DNA of 64,000 nucleotides, taken from the NCBI GenBank assembly GCA_016703265.1, contig JADJCK010000001.1:248001-312000 (forward strand), in the 5' to 3' direction. This document shows, piece by piece, positions 17,583 through 25,332 of the stretch (the first letter of the stretch is position 1; the number at the start of each line of letters is the position of its first letter). The notes beneath the pieces are model-generated. The model had not been told where the DNA came from. It saw only the letters and a list, made by a program, of their open reading frames with translations, and ran no database searches. The position numbers were made by a program, and so were the translations under genes. This DNA comes from a bacterium. Its GTDB lineage: Bacteria; Krumholzibacteriota; Krumholzibacteriia; LZORAL124-64-63.

Positions 17583-18599
17583 ATGGGTTTTGTGGAATGG
17601 AAAGGCGACAGCCCCGTGCGTCCGCCCCGCCAATGGATCGCCCGCACCTTCCTCGTGGTCGCAGCGACCGCGGTCATCTACGTGGTCGGCGCCGCCATCA
17701 TCGGCTGGGACGACCTTCGGGACCACCTGGGCGCCTTCCCCGGCCACCTGCTGGCGCCGCTGGCCGGCCTCTCGCTGGGCAACTATCTGCTGCGATTCCT
17801 GCGGTGGGAGATCTTCCTGCGCCGCCTGGGCATCCGCATCGGCCTGCCTTCGTCACTCATTCTCTATTTCTCGTCGTACCTGATGGTGATCACGCCCGGC
17901 AAGATCGGCGAGGTTTTCAAGGCCGGCCTGCTGCGCGAGCGCTTCGCCGTGCCCCTGGCCCGCGGCGTGCCCATTGTCCTGGCCGAGCGGATTTACGACT
18001 TCCTCGGGGTGCTGCTCCTGGCCGCGGTGGGGCTGACCTTCTGGCCGGGGCCCCTGGTCGGCCTGACGGGCGGCCTGGTCGCCGCCGCTGCCGTGCCGGT
18101 GCTGCTGGCGCTGTTCCAGGTGCGGCCCGTGCGTGACCGCCTGCTGGCCCGGCTGGCCGCCCGACCGCAGCTGGCCCGCCACCGCGAAGGCCTGCAGGGC
18201 GCCACCCATACCCTGGGGCGCCTGCTGGGACCAGCCGAGGCGGCCTGGGCCGTTGCCCTGTCGACCGCGGCCTGGGCCTGCGAATGCGCAGGTTTGTGGC
18301 TAGTCTGCAGTGGCCTGGGCCTTGACGTGCCGCTCGGCCAGGCCTGCTTCGTCTACGCCGCCGGTACGCTGGTGGGCTCGCTCAGCTTCCTGCCCGGCGG
18401 CCTGGGCGGCACCGAGGCCACCATCGTCTGGCTGCTGGGACGCCTCGCCGTGCCCAGTGCGACGGCCGGGGCGGCGGCCCTGATCATCCGCATCTTCACG
18501 CTCTGGCTGGCCGTGGCGGTCGGCCTGGCGTTCTGGGGGCCGTCGAGGCGCCTGCTGCTCGAGACGCGAAACGAGGCGGGCGGCCCAGCCGTCCGCTGA
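17583..18599 (+). CDS. Lysylphosphatidylglycerol-synthase-type transmembrane protein
   Basis: A 338 aa integral membrane protein of the LPG_synthase_TM/UPF0104 group, with about eight hydrophobic segments. Family landmarks are RFLRWEIFLRRLGI, YLMVITPGKIGEVFKAGLLR and the later GSLSFLPGGLGGTEA. Members without the soluble aminoacyltransferase domain, as here, are mostly of unknown function and may act as lipid or lipid-linked-sugar flippases. The ATG at 17583 fits the promoter. A GTG at 17616 has a better ribosome-binding site (GGAAAGG) and may be the real start. It is convergent with the SLBB gene. Confidence 0.85.
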   Translation: MGFVEWKGDSPVRPPRQWIARTFLVVAATAVIYVVGAAIIGWDDLRDHLGAFPGHLLAPLAGLSLGNYLLRFLRWEIFLRRLGIRIGLPSSLILYFSSYLMVITPGKIGEVFKAGLLRERFAVPLARGVPIVLAERIYDFLGVLLLAAVGLTFWPGPLVGLTGGLVAAAAVPVLLALFQVRPVRDRLLARLAARPQLARHREGLQGATHTLGRLLGPAEAAWAVALSTAAWACECAGLWLVCSGLGLDVPLGQACFVYAAGTLVGSLSFLPGGLGGTEATIVWLLGRLAVPSATAGAAALIIRIFTLWLAVAVGLAFWGPSRRLLLETRNEAGGPAVR

Positions 18600-18616
18600 G
18601 CCGCCCGCAGATTTTC
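18577..18616 (+). terminator. Terminator overlapping the end of the LPG-synthase-like gene
   Basis: GCGGGCGGC (18577-18585) pairs with GCCGCCCGC (18601-18609), followed by AGATTTT. Confidence 0.55.
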
Positions 18617-18633
18617 CCCGCGATGGCCGCGGT

Positions 18634-19590
18634 CTAGTTACCCTGGTTCAGCGCCACATAGACCGCCGCGACCGTCGCGGCCGTTCCCAGCAGGAAGGCC
18701 AGGCTCGTCTGCAGCTTGCCCGGGCGCGACATCATCACCTGCACCGTGTCCCCGGGATGGATCAGCGGGTTGCCCGCCAGGTCGCCCTTCTCCAGGAACA
18801 GGCGCAGGTTCACCTGCTGGGCCTCGTCGCTGCCGCTGCCGGAATGCACCCACCAGATCTTCTTGGTGTTTGCATCGACGACCGGCGCACCGGCCAGCAT
18901 GAGGACGTCCATCAGCCGTGTGGGACCGTCGACGGGCACCACCGAAGGCACCGCCACGCCGCCGAACACCTTCACGCCGCGGTTCGAAGGCACGCCCGAC
19001 ACGCCGTCCGGCAACGTCGGGATCACCAGCGTGTCCCCGTCCTGCAGGGTCCCGGTCGGGAAGCCCTCGCCCTCGAGCATGCCGGACAGGTCCATGGGAA
19101 TCGTGCTGGGGGTGCCGTCCACCTCGCGGATGACGCGCGCTTCGCGCAGGTCGGCTGCGCGCAGCGGCCCGCCCGCGGCCCGCATCACGTCCCACACCGT
19201 GGGATGGGTCGTGAACTCGTGCACGCCCGGGTGGCCCACCTGGCCGATGACATAGACACGGAAGGTCGCCGCCTCGGTCCGGGTCAGTTCGACGGAGTCG
19301 AGCGTCGGTGCGATGAGCCGCAGGCGCTGCTTGAGCAGCACGCCGGCCTCGCCGAGCGTGAGCCCGGTCAGCCGCACTTCGCCCACCTGCGGGATATCCA
19401 CGGTGCCGTCGCCCGCGACCACCAGGGCGCGGTCCAGGTCCGGGCGTCCCGGGATCACCATCTGCAGCACTTCGCCCGGGCGGATTCCCGCCGCGGCCGT
19501 CTGGGCGCCCGCACCGCTCGCAGCCAGCGCCATCATCGCCAGCATGGCCAGCGCCAGTGCCCGGCGTCCCTCAGTCGTACGCATCCTCAT
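18634..19590 (-). CDS. Polysaccharide export protein (Wza-like, SLBB domains)
   Basis: A 318 aa exported protein. A signal peptide (LALAMLAMMALAASGAGAQ) precedes a poly-export domain (IRPGEVLQMVIPGRPDLDRA to VDIPQVGEVRLTGLTL). SLBB-type beta domains follow (YVIGQVGHPGVHEF; VKVFGGVAVPSVVPV). A C-terminal hydrophobic helix (SLAFLLGTAATVAAVYVAL) could be a membrane anchor. Proteins of this kind form the outer-membrane exit for capsule or exopolysaccharide. The start at 19590 lies 2 bases after the epimerase stop, so it is in one operon with the epimerase and probably the dehydrogenase. Confidence 0.88.
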   Translation of the reverse strand: MRMRTTEGRRALALAMLAMMALAASGAGAQTAAAGIRPGEVLQMVIPGRPDLDRALVVAGDGTVDIPQVGEVRLTGLTLGEAGVLLKQRLRLIAPTLDSVELTRTEAATFRVYVIGQVGHPGVHEFTTHPTVWDVMRAAGGPLRAADLREARVIREVDGTPSTIPMDLSGMLEGEGFPTGTLQDGDTLVIPTLPDGVSGVPSNRGVKVFGGVAVPSVVPVDGPTRLMDVLMLAGAPVVDANTKKIWWVHSGSGSDEAQQVNLRLFLEKGDLAGNPLIHPGDTVQVMMSRPGKLQTSLAFLLGTAATVAAVYVALNQGN

Positions 19591-19592
19591 CG

Positions 19593-20549
19593 TCACGCCT
19601 TTCCGCCGCCGAGGGCCTGCGCACGGTACCATTCCACGGTACGGCGCAATCCCTCTTCCAGATCCACCTGGCCAATATAGCCGAGATGCTCGCGCGCCAG
19701 CTTCACATCGGCCTGGGAGTGCTTGACGTCGCCGGCCCGCGCGGCGTCGTAGGTGGGATCCACCTGCGAGCCCACCAGGTCCCTGATCCTGAGGCAGAGG
19801 TCGGTCACCGAGATGCGGCCACCCAGCGCGATGTTGTACGAACGCCCGCCGGCGGTGGCCGGCGCCGCGCAGGCCGCCACGTTCGCCTCGACGACGTTGT
19901 CGATGAACGTGAAGTCGCGCGACTGCGAGCCGTCGCCGTGGATCACCGGCGCCCGGTCCTCGAGAAACGCGGTGATGAACTTCGGCATTATGGCTGCGTA
20001 CTGGCTCTCCGGGTCCTGGCGCGGCCCGAAGACATTGAAGTAGCGCAGGCCGATCGTGCTCAGGCCATAGAGGTTGTTGAAGACGGCGCCGTACATCTCG
20101 CCCACGCACTTGTTCACCGCGTACGGCGACATCGGCCGCAGCGGCATTCCCTCGTGCTTGGGCAGTTCGACAGTGTCGCCGTACACCGAGCTGCTGGCCG
20201 CGAACACAACGCGACGCACGCCCTGCCGATGCGCGCCCCAGAACACGCGCAGCGTGCCGCCCACGTTGTGTTCGTTGCTGGCCAGCGGATCGACCACGCT
20301 GCGCGGCACGCTCGGCAACGCCGCCTGGTGGAAGACGCAGTCTACGCCGCGGCAGCAGCGCTCGACCGTGTCCAGGTCGGTGATGCTGCCGATCACCAGC
20401 TCGAGATTGCCGGTCGCGCCGTCAAGGTTCTCGCGCCGGCCCGTCGACAGGTTGTCGAGGACCACCACCTCGTGACCGGCGGCGGCGAGCGCCCGGGCCA
20501 CATGCGAACCGATGAAGCCCGCGCCGCCTGTCACCAGGTATCGGGTCAT
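19593..20549 (-). CDS. NAD-dependent UDP-sugar epimerase (SDR, WbpP/GalE-like)
   Basis: Extended short-chain dehydrogenase of 318 aa. The NAD-binding GGAGFIGSHV is near residues 8-17; the catalytic SSSVYGD and YAVNK (YxxxK) triad follow. The block SVPRSVVDPLASNEHNVGG is typical of UDP-GlcNAc/GalNAc 4-epimerases such as WbpP and TviC. Pairing with a UDP-N-acetylhexosamine dehydrogenase next door suggests production of a UDP-GalNAcA- or GlcNAcA-type sugar for the polysaccharide. The exact substrate is not determined by sequence alone. Confidence 0.92.
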   Translation of the reverse strand: MTRYLVTGGAGFIGSHVARALAAAGHEVVVLDNLSTGRRENLDGATGNLELVIGSITDLDTVERCCRGVDCVFHQAALPSVPRSVVDPLASNEHNVGGTLRVFWGAHRQGVRRVVFAASSSVYGDTVELPKHEGMPLRPMSPYAVNKCVGEMYGAVFNNLYGLSTIGLRYFNVFGPRQDPESQYAAIMPKFITAFLEDRAPVIHGDGSQSRDFTFIDNVVEANVAACAAPATAGGRSYNIALGGRISVTDLCLRIRDLVGSQVDPTYDAARAGDVKHSQADVKLAREHLGYIGQVDLEEGLRRTVEWYRAQALGGGKA

Positions 20550-20571
20550 TATTGCGTGTCCTCCCGCTCGC

Positions 20572-21873
20572 CTAGAGCCGCGTCAGGTCGGGATGCCGCT
20601 CGCCCTTCAGGGCGTTGCGGGTGTCGACGACCAGCGGCCCGGCGCCGAGCAGAACCTTGTGATCCACGGACGGGTGCGGCGTGACGATGACCGCCACGTC
20701 GTAGCCGGCCAGGCCGGCCTTCGACCAGTCCGTCAGCTGCTTGCCGTGGATGCCCGCCGGCAGCGCCGGCACGTGCGGGTCGTACCACGACACCTCGGCG
20801 CCCGCCTTGTTCAGCAGCTCGATGATGTCGAGCGCGGGCGACTCGCGGATGTCGTCGATGGCCGGCTTGTACGCTACGCCCACGACCAGCACGCGGCTGC
20901 CGTTGATCGCCTTCTTGCGACCGTTGAGCGCGAGCGCAGTCAGGTTCACGACGTGCTTCGGCATGGCGCCGTTGACCTGGCCGGCCAGCTCGATGAAGCG
21001 CGCCTCGGACCCGTACTGCTTGGCCTTCCAGGACAGGTAGAACGGGTCGATGGGGATGCAATGGCCGCCGAGACCCGGGCCCGGGTAGAACGGCATGAAG
21101 CCGAAGGGCTTGGTCGAGGCGCCGGCGATCACTTCCCAGACGTCGATGTCCATGGCCGAGCACATCAGCGCCAGCTCGTTGACCATGGCGATATTCACGC
21201 TGCGGAAGGTGTTTTCCAGCAGCTTGACCGTCTCGGCCACGCGCACCGACGACACGGGCACGACCTTGTTCATCACCTGGCTGTAAAGCGTCTTCGCCAC
21301 TTCGGTGCAGGCCGGCGTCACGCCACCCACGACCTTCGGGATGTTGATCGTCGTGTACTGCGCGTTGCCCGGGTCGACCCGCTCCGGCGAGAACGCCAGG
21401 AAGAAGTCCTTGCCCACCTGCAGGCCGTCCTTCGAGAGGATCGGCAGGATGACTTCCTCGGTGGTGCCCGGGTAAGTCGTGCTCTCCAGGATCACGAGCA
21501 TGCCCGGATGCATCCCGGCCGAAATGGACGCCACGGCGGACTGGATGTACGAGATGTCCGGGTCGCGCGTCTTGCTCAGCGGTGTCGGCACGCAGATGTT
21601 CACGGCGTCGACGTTCGCGAGCTCGGAGAAGTCCGTCGTCGCGCGCAGCCCGCCCGGCTTGACCGTCTCGGCCAGCTCGGCATCGCTGATGTCGATGATG
21701 TAGCTGCGCTTCCGGTTGACCTGTTCGACCTTCTCGGCCGACAGGTCGAAGCCGACAACTTCAAATCCGGCCTTGGCGTAGGCGACGGCCAGGGGCAGGC
21801 CGACATAGCCGAGGCCCAGCACGCTCAGGCGCGCCTTGCGGTTCTGCAGTTTCTGGATAAGAGCCTGCTGCAT
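20572..21873 (-). CDS. Nucleotide-sugar dehydrogenase (UDP-N-acetylhexosamine type, WbpA/TviB-like)
   Basis: A 433 aa NAD-dependent four-electron dehydrogenase converting a UDP-sugar to a uronic acid. It has the Rossmann motif VLGLGYVGLPLAVA near residues 18-31 and the catalytic block PGPGLGGHCIPIDPFYL with Cys272. The C-terminal domain shows VLVVGVAYKPAIDDIRESP. The GGHCIPIDPFYL form is the one usual in UDP-GlcNAc/GalNAc dehydrogenases rather than UDP-glucose dehydrogenases. It is 22 bases upstream of the epimerase and is the first gene of the export unit. Confidence 0.93.
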   Translation of the reverse strand: MQQALIQKLQNRKARLSVLGLGYVGLPLAVAYAKAGFEVVGFDLSAEKVEQVNRKRSYIIDISDAELAETVKPGGLRATTDFSELANVDAVNICVPTPLSKTRDPDISYIQSAVASISAGMHPGMLVILESTTYPGTTEEVILPILSKDGLQVGKDFFLAFSPERVDPGNAQYTTINIPKVVGGVTPACTEVAKTLYSQVMNKVVPVSSVRVAETVKLLENTFRSVNIAMVNELALMCSAMDIDVWEVIAGASTKPFGFMPFYPGPGLGGHCIPIDPFYLSWKAKQYGSEARFIELAGQVNGAMPKHVVNLTALALNGRKKAINGSRVLVVGVAYKPAIDDIRESPALDIIELLNKAGAEVSWYDPHVPALPAGIHGKQLTDWSKAGLAGYDVAVIVTPHPSVDHKVLLGAGPLVVDTRNALKGERHPDLTRL

Positions 21874-21980
21874 GGGACACCTCTTGGACGGTAAGGCACG
21901 GTTCCGCCCGGCGCCGCGGGATCCGCGTCGGCCGGGCGATTGTTTTGCTGACTCGATCTATCGGCAGTTCCGGTGCGGAC

Positions 21981-22271
21981 TTAACCGCCGTGACGACTTT
22001 CCGGGTCGGGCGTCCCGTCGTCATCCCCCGCATGACGGAAGCCCGCTCGCAATTCGCTCATCTCTCGTCGTATCTGACGCATTTCCACCAATTTATAATA
22101 TAAACGGCGCGAGACCGAAAGGGCGAAGATGACGACCAGGACCACCACCCCACGCCGGTACCACGGGTTAAGGCCGGCCCCGTGGATGCGGAACAGGCTG
22201 TCGAACGTCTTGCCGAATACGATAATCAAAATAAATAACATGGCCGTCAAGACGGCGTGCACGGTGCGCAC
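21981..22271 (-). CDS. Small two-helix membrane protein, unknown
   Basis: A 96 aa protein from the GTG at 22271, chosen because GAGG lies eight bases upstream; a TTG at 22307 is possible. Two hydrophobic segments (AVLTAMLFILIIVFG and GVVVLVVIFALSV) are separated by KTFDSLFRIHGAGLNPWYRR. A charged helical tail follows (LVEMRQIRREMSELRAGF). I recognise no family. It follows another small membrane protein (22354-22548) by 82 bases and may be co-transcribed with it. Confidence 0.6.
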   Translation of the reverse strand: MRTVHAVLTAMLFILIIVFGKTFDSLFRIHGAGLNPWYRRGVVVLVVIFALSVSRRLYYKLVEMRQIRREMSELRAGFRHAGDDDGTPDPESRHGG

Positions 22272-22353
22272 GCTGAGGTCCTCGCGCAGGCGCAGGTACT
22301 GGCGCAACGGGAAGTCGCCCGGCGCACCGTCGCCGAAGCGACCGGGGAACCGT

Positions 22354-22548
22354 TCACTTGTCCTTGGGGATCTCTTCGAAATCAGCATCGCTGACATCCT
22401 GGTCCGACAGGTTGGTGTACCGGCCGGACTCGGCCGCCTGCCGGCGCTCACGTCCGCGGGACGATTCCACGCGCCAGGCGCGGTAAATGCCACGGGCGAA
22501 CATCAGCACGGCCAGGAACAGGAAAACGCGCAACAGAAGGGTGATCAT
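22354..22548 (-). CDS. Small single-helix membrane protein, unknown
   Basis: A 64 aa protein: one N-terminal membrane helix (MITLLLRVFLFLAVLMFARG) followed by an Arg/Glu-rich cytosolic tail ending in DADFEEIPKDK. Length, start methionine and codon pattern look genuine, and the acidic tail ending EEIPKDK is reminiscent of small conserved membrane proteins, but I cannot assign a family. It lies just downstream of tRNA-Arg(CCG), with 22 bases between. Confidence 0.6.
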   Translation of the reverse strand: MITLLLRVFLFLAVLMFARGIYRAWRVESSRGRERRQAAESGRYTNLSDQDVSDADFEEIPKDK

Positions 22549-22570
22549 GACTCACGACGCAGGGTTGGAG

Positions 22571-22646
22571 TGGTACGCCCGGCGAGACTCGAACTCACGG
22601 CCTTCTGCTCCGGAGGCAGACGCTCTATCCACTGAGCTACGGGCGC
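22571..22646 (-). tRNA. tRNA-Arg (anticodon CCG)
   Basis: Minus-strand acceptor GCGCCCG pairs with CGGGCGT (again G1-U72); anticodon stem TCTGC/GCAGA encloses CTCCGGA (anticodon CCG); T-loop TTCGAGT; discriminator A with encoded CCA. Confidence 0.96.
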
Positions 22647-22659
22647 ACCTTGGTGCCGT

Positions 22660-22688
22660 ATAATGGGGCTTGCGGCCCCGACAGTCAA
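22660..22688 (-). promoter_or_regulatory. Promoter of tRNA-Arg(CCG)
   Basis: Minus-strand TTGACT (22688-22683) and CATTAT (22665-22660), 17-base spacer; the start would be near 22653, only about 7 bases before the tRNA. It overlaps the recN stop. Confidence 0.6.
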
Positions 22689-24423
22689 ATGCCCGTTGCC
22701 GGGCTCGTGGCCGGTTTGGCCAGCAATTCGCGCGCGTAGGCAACCTGCGCCGCCGGCGGGCCGGCGCTGGTGACGCTGCCTCCGAGCAGCCGCGCCACTT
22801 CCTGCACGCGTTCTTCCGCCGTCACCTCGGTGACCGCCAGCACGGTCCGGCGGCCGCGAGCGGCCTTGCGTACCACCCAGTGCCTTTCACCCTTCACCGC
22901 GACGGTGGCCAGGTGGGTGATGCAGATCACCTGGCGTCCCTCCGCCAGCCGGGCCAGGAGCGCCGCCACCGGTCGCGCATTGTCCATGCCCAGCCCCGAG
23001 TCGATCTCGTCGAAGAGCAGGAGCGGCCGTTCCGCCTGCCGGTCGGCCAGCACCGACAGCCCCAGCCAGATGCGGGACCGCTCGCCGCCCGAGGCGATGG
23101 CCCCCACCTCGCCGGGCGCCTCGCCGCGATTCGTGCGCACGCGCAGGCGCACGAGGTCGGCGCCATTGCCGGTCAGCCGGCAACGGCTGCCGTCCAGCTC
23201 GATGGGCCCAGACGCGTAGAGGTCGGGTTCGATCTCGAAGCGCAGTTCCAGGTCGGGCAGGGCGAGCGGCCGGATCAACTCGGCGGCCCTCCGTGCCACG
23301 TTCGGCGCCCCGTCGCGCCGGCTCTGGCGAAGCGCCGCGGCGGCCGTCGCGGCTTCCACCGCGGCCGCCTTCAGCCCGTCCTCGAGGACGCGCAGGTCGT
23401 CCACCGAACTGCGCTGCCGATCCAGCTGTTGTGCCAGTTCCTCGCGCAGCGCGATCAGGCCCGGCACGTCCCGCTGGTACTTGCGGCACAGCGACTGGTA
23501 CTGCGCGCGCCGCTCTTCCCACTCGTCCAGGCGCGTGGGGTCGATGTCCAGCCCGTCAACGAACCGGCGCAGGTCCGCGGCGGCCTCGCCGACCGCCTCT
23601 TCGGCGTCCCGCACCAGGCGCAGGGCAGCGCCCAGCCGCGCACTCGTCTGCTCGAGCGGTGCCAGGGCCTTCTCCGCCGAGCCCAGCAAGGCATCGGCAG
23701 CCGGCTGGCCGTCGCTCAGGTCCTGCAGCGCGCGCCCCGCCGCCTCCAGCAGCCCACGCGCGTTGCGCCCCACGGCCAGGTCCTCGTCGAGCTGTTCCGC
23801 TTCGCCTTCGCGAAGCCGCATCTCCACCAGTTCGCGGTGCTGGTAGCTCCAGATCTCCTGCTGCCTGCGCGCGAAGTCGACCTCGCGCTGCCGGCCGGCC
23901 AGCGCCGCGGCCGCTGCCTGGTGCGCCGCCACCGCCGCGCGCACCGCTGCCAGCTCGCTGTCGAGGCCGAGCGCGGCATCGAGGAACTCACGCGCAAAAG
24001 CAGGCCGCGCCAACTGACGCTGCTGGTCCTGGCTCTGGATCGCGACAAGCCGGCCGCCGATGTCCTCGAGCAGCGCCTGCGAGGACACCAGCCCGTTGAT
24101 GAGCACGCGCCCGCGGCCCTCGCGCCGCAGTTCACGGCGCAGTACGAGGACGCCGTCGCTGCCCACGCGCACACCGAGCCCCGCGCAGGCGGCCAGCGCC
24201 GCCTCGTTCTGTTCCAGGTCGAAGACGCCCTCGACCCACGCCAGTTCCTCGCCCTCGCGGATCAGCTTCGGGTCGGCCTTGCCGCCGGCCAGCAGCGAAG
24301 CGCGCCGGCGACGAGCGACTTGCCCGCGCCGGTCTCGCCGGTCAGCATCGTCAGGCCGTGACCCAGCGGCAGCACCGCCTCGTCCACGAGCGCCAGGTGG
24401 GCGATCCTCAACTCGCGCAGCAT
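22685..24423 (-). CDS. recN: DNA repair protein RecN, interrupted by a -1 frameshift
   Basis: RecN is an SMC-like ATPase for double-strand break repair. From the ATG at 24423 the frame reads MLRELRIAHLALVDEAVLPL and Walker A LTGETGAGKS, then meets a stop near 24262. The next frame carries on correctly as SLLAGGKADPKLIREGEEL to the end at 22685. This includes the coiled coil, the signature ASGGERSRIWLGLS, Walker B LLLFDEIDSGLG and the THL switch. Alignment to other RecN proteins in my memory needs exactly one extra base near 24298-24303. The total would be about 579 aa, slightly longer than usual. It starts directly after the nadK stop. Confidence 0.88.
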
Positions 24424-25332
24424 TCAGCGCCCCTTCCGTTCCCGCCGCCGCGGGCCACCCCAGTTCAGCTTGTGCCGCATCACCCGGTAGAAGCTGCTCT
24501 GCGGGAACTTCACCAGGCGCACACGGGCCTCCGCCAGCTCGAACGCCAGGTGGTCGTTGTCCTCCAGCACGCAGGTCTCCTGGCCGTCGGCGGTCAGGAC
24601 GGCGCCTTCACCGGTGCGCAGCAGGATGATCTCGATCAGCGTCGGCTCGGGCACCACCAGCGGGCGCATGCCCAGGGCGTGCGGGCAGATCGGCGCGATC
24701 AGCAGGCAGGGCACGGAAGACTGGCAGATGGGACCGCCGGCCGAGAGGTTGTAGGCGGTCGAACCGGTGGGCGTGCTCACGACAACGCCATCGCCCAGGA
24801 AATGCCCGAGCGAGTCCCCGTCGAGCCGCAGCTCCATCTCGATCGCGCGGGGCATGGGGCCCATGTTGATCACGAGGTCGTTGAGCGCGGTCAGGCGACC
24901 CTGCTCGCGGCCGTTACGGTCCACGCGGCAGCTCACCTGCGAGCGGTCCTCGAGGTGGAAGTCGCCGGCCGCCAGCTGGGCGAAGGCCCGGTCCAGTTGG
25001 GGCAGCGGGATGTCGGTCAGGTAGCCGAGCGAGCCCAGGTTCACGCCGAGGAGCGGCACTTCCGTCCCGCCGACAGCCCGCGCCGCGCGCAGCATCGTGC
25101 CGTCGCCGCCGAAGGCGACGATCACGTCGGCAGCCTCGACCAGCGCAGCCGCGTCGAGCACCTTCACCTCCGGCGGCACCACACCGGCCAGCTCACTGGC
25201 CGCGAGCAATTCCACGCCGTGCGAACGGCAGGCCACCAGCGCCGCGTCGATCGCCGGCGGCAGGTCGGCTTTAGAGGCGTTACCGAACAGCCCGATGGCG
25301 CGGGGAGCGGCCGCGGCCGCGTCCGCGATCAC
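24424..25332 (-). CDS. nadK: NAD kinase
   Basis: NadK (302 aa) phosphorylates NAD to NADP. It has the GGDGT motif (VAFGGDGTMLRAAR, near residues 72-85), then LNDLVINMG and the STPTGSTAYNLSAGGPI block. The GTG at 25332 overlaps the dxs stop by four bases and is a better start than the long upstream extension, which lies over dxs. The dxs-nadK-recN order is found in many bacteria. Confidence 0.94.
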   Translation of the reverse strand: MIADAAAAAPRAIGLFGNASKADLPPAIDAALVACRSHGVELLAASELAGVVPPEVKVLDAAALVEAADVIVAFGGDGTMLRAARAVGGTEVPLLGVNLGSLGYLTDIPLPQLDRAFAQLAAGDFHLEDRSQVSCRVDRNGREQGRLTALNDLVINMGPMPRAIEMELRLDGDSLGHFLGDGVVVSTPTGSTAYNLSAGGPICQSSVPCLLIAPICPHALGMRPLVVPEPTLIEIILLRTGEGAVLTADGQETCVLEDNDHLAFELAEARVRLVKFPQSSFYRVMRHKLNWGGPRRRERKGR

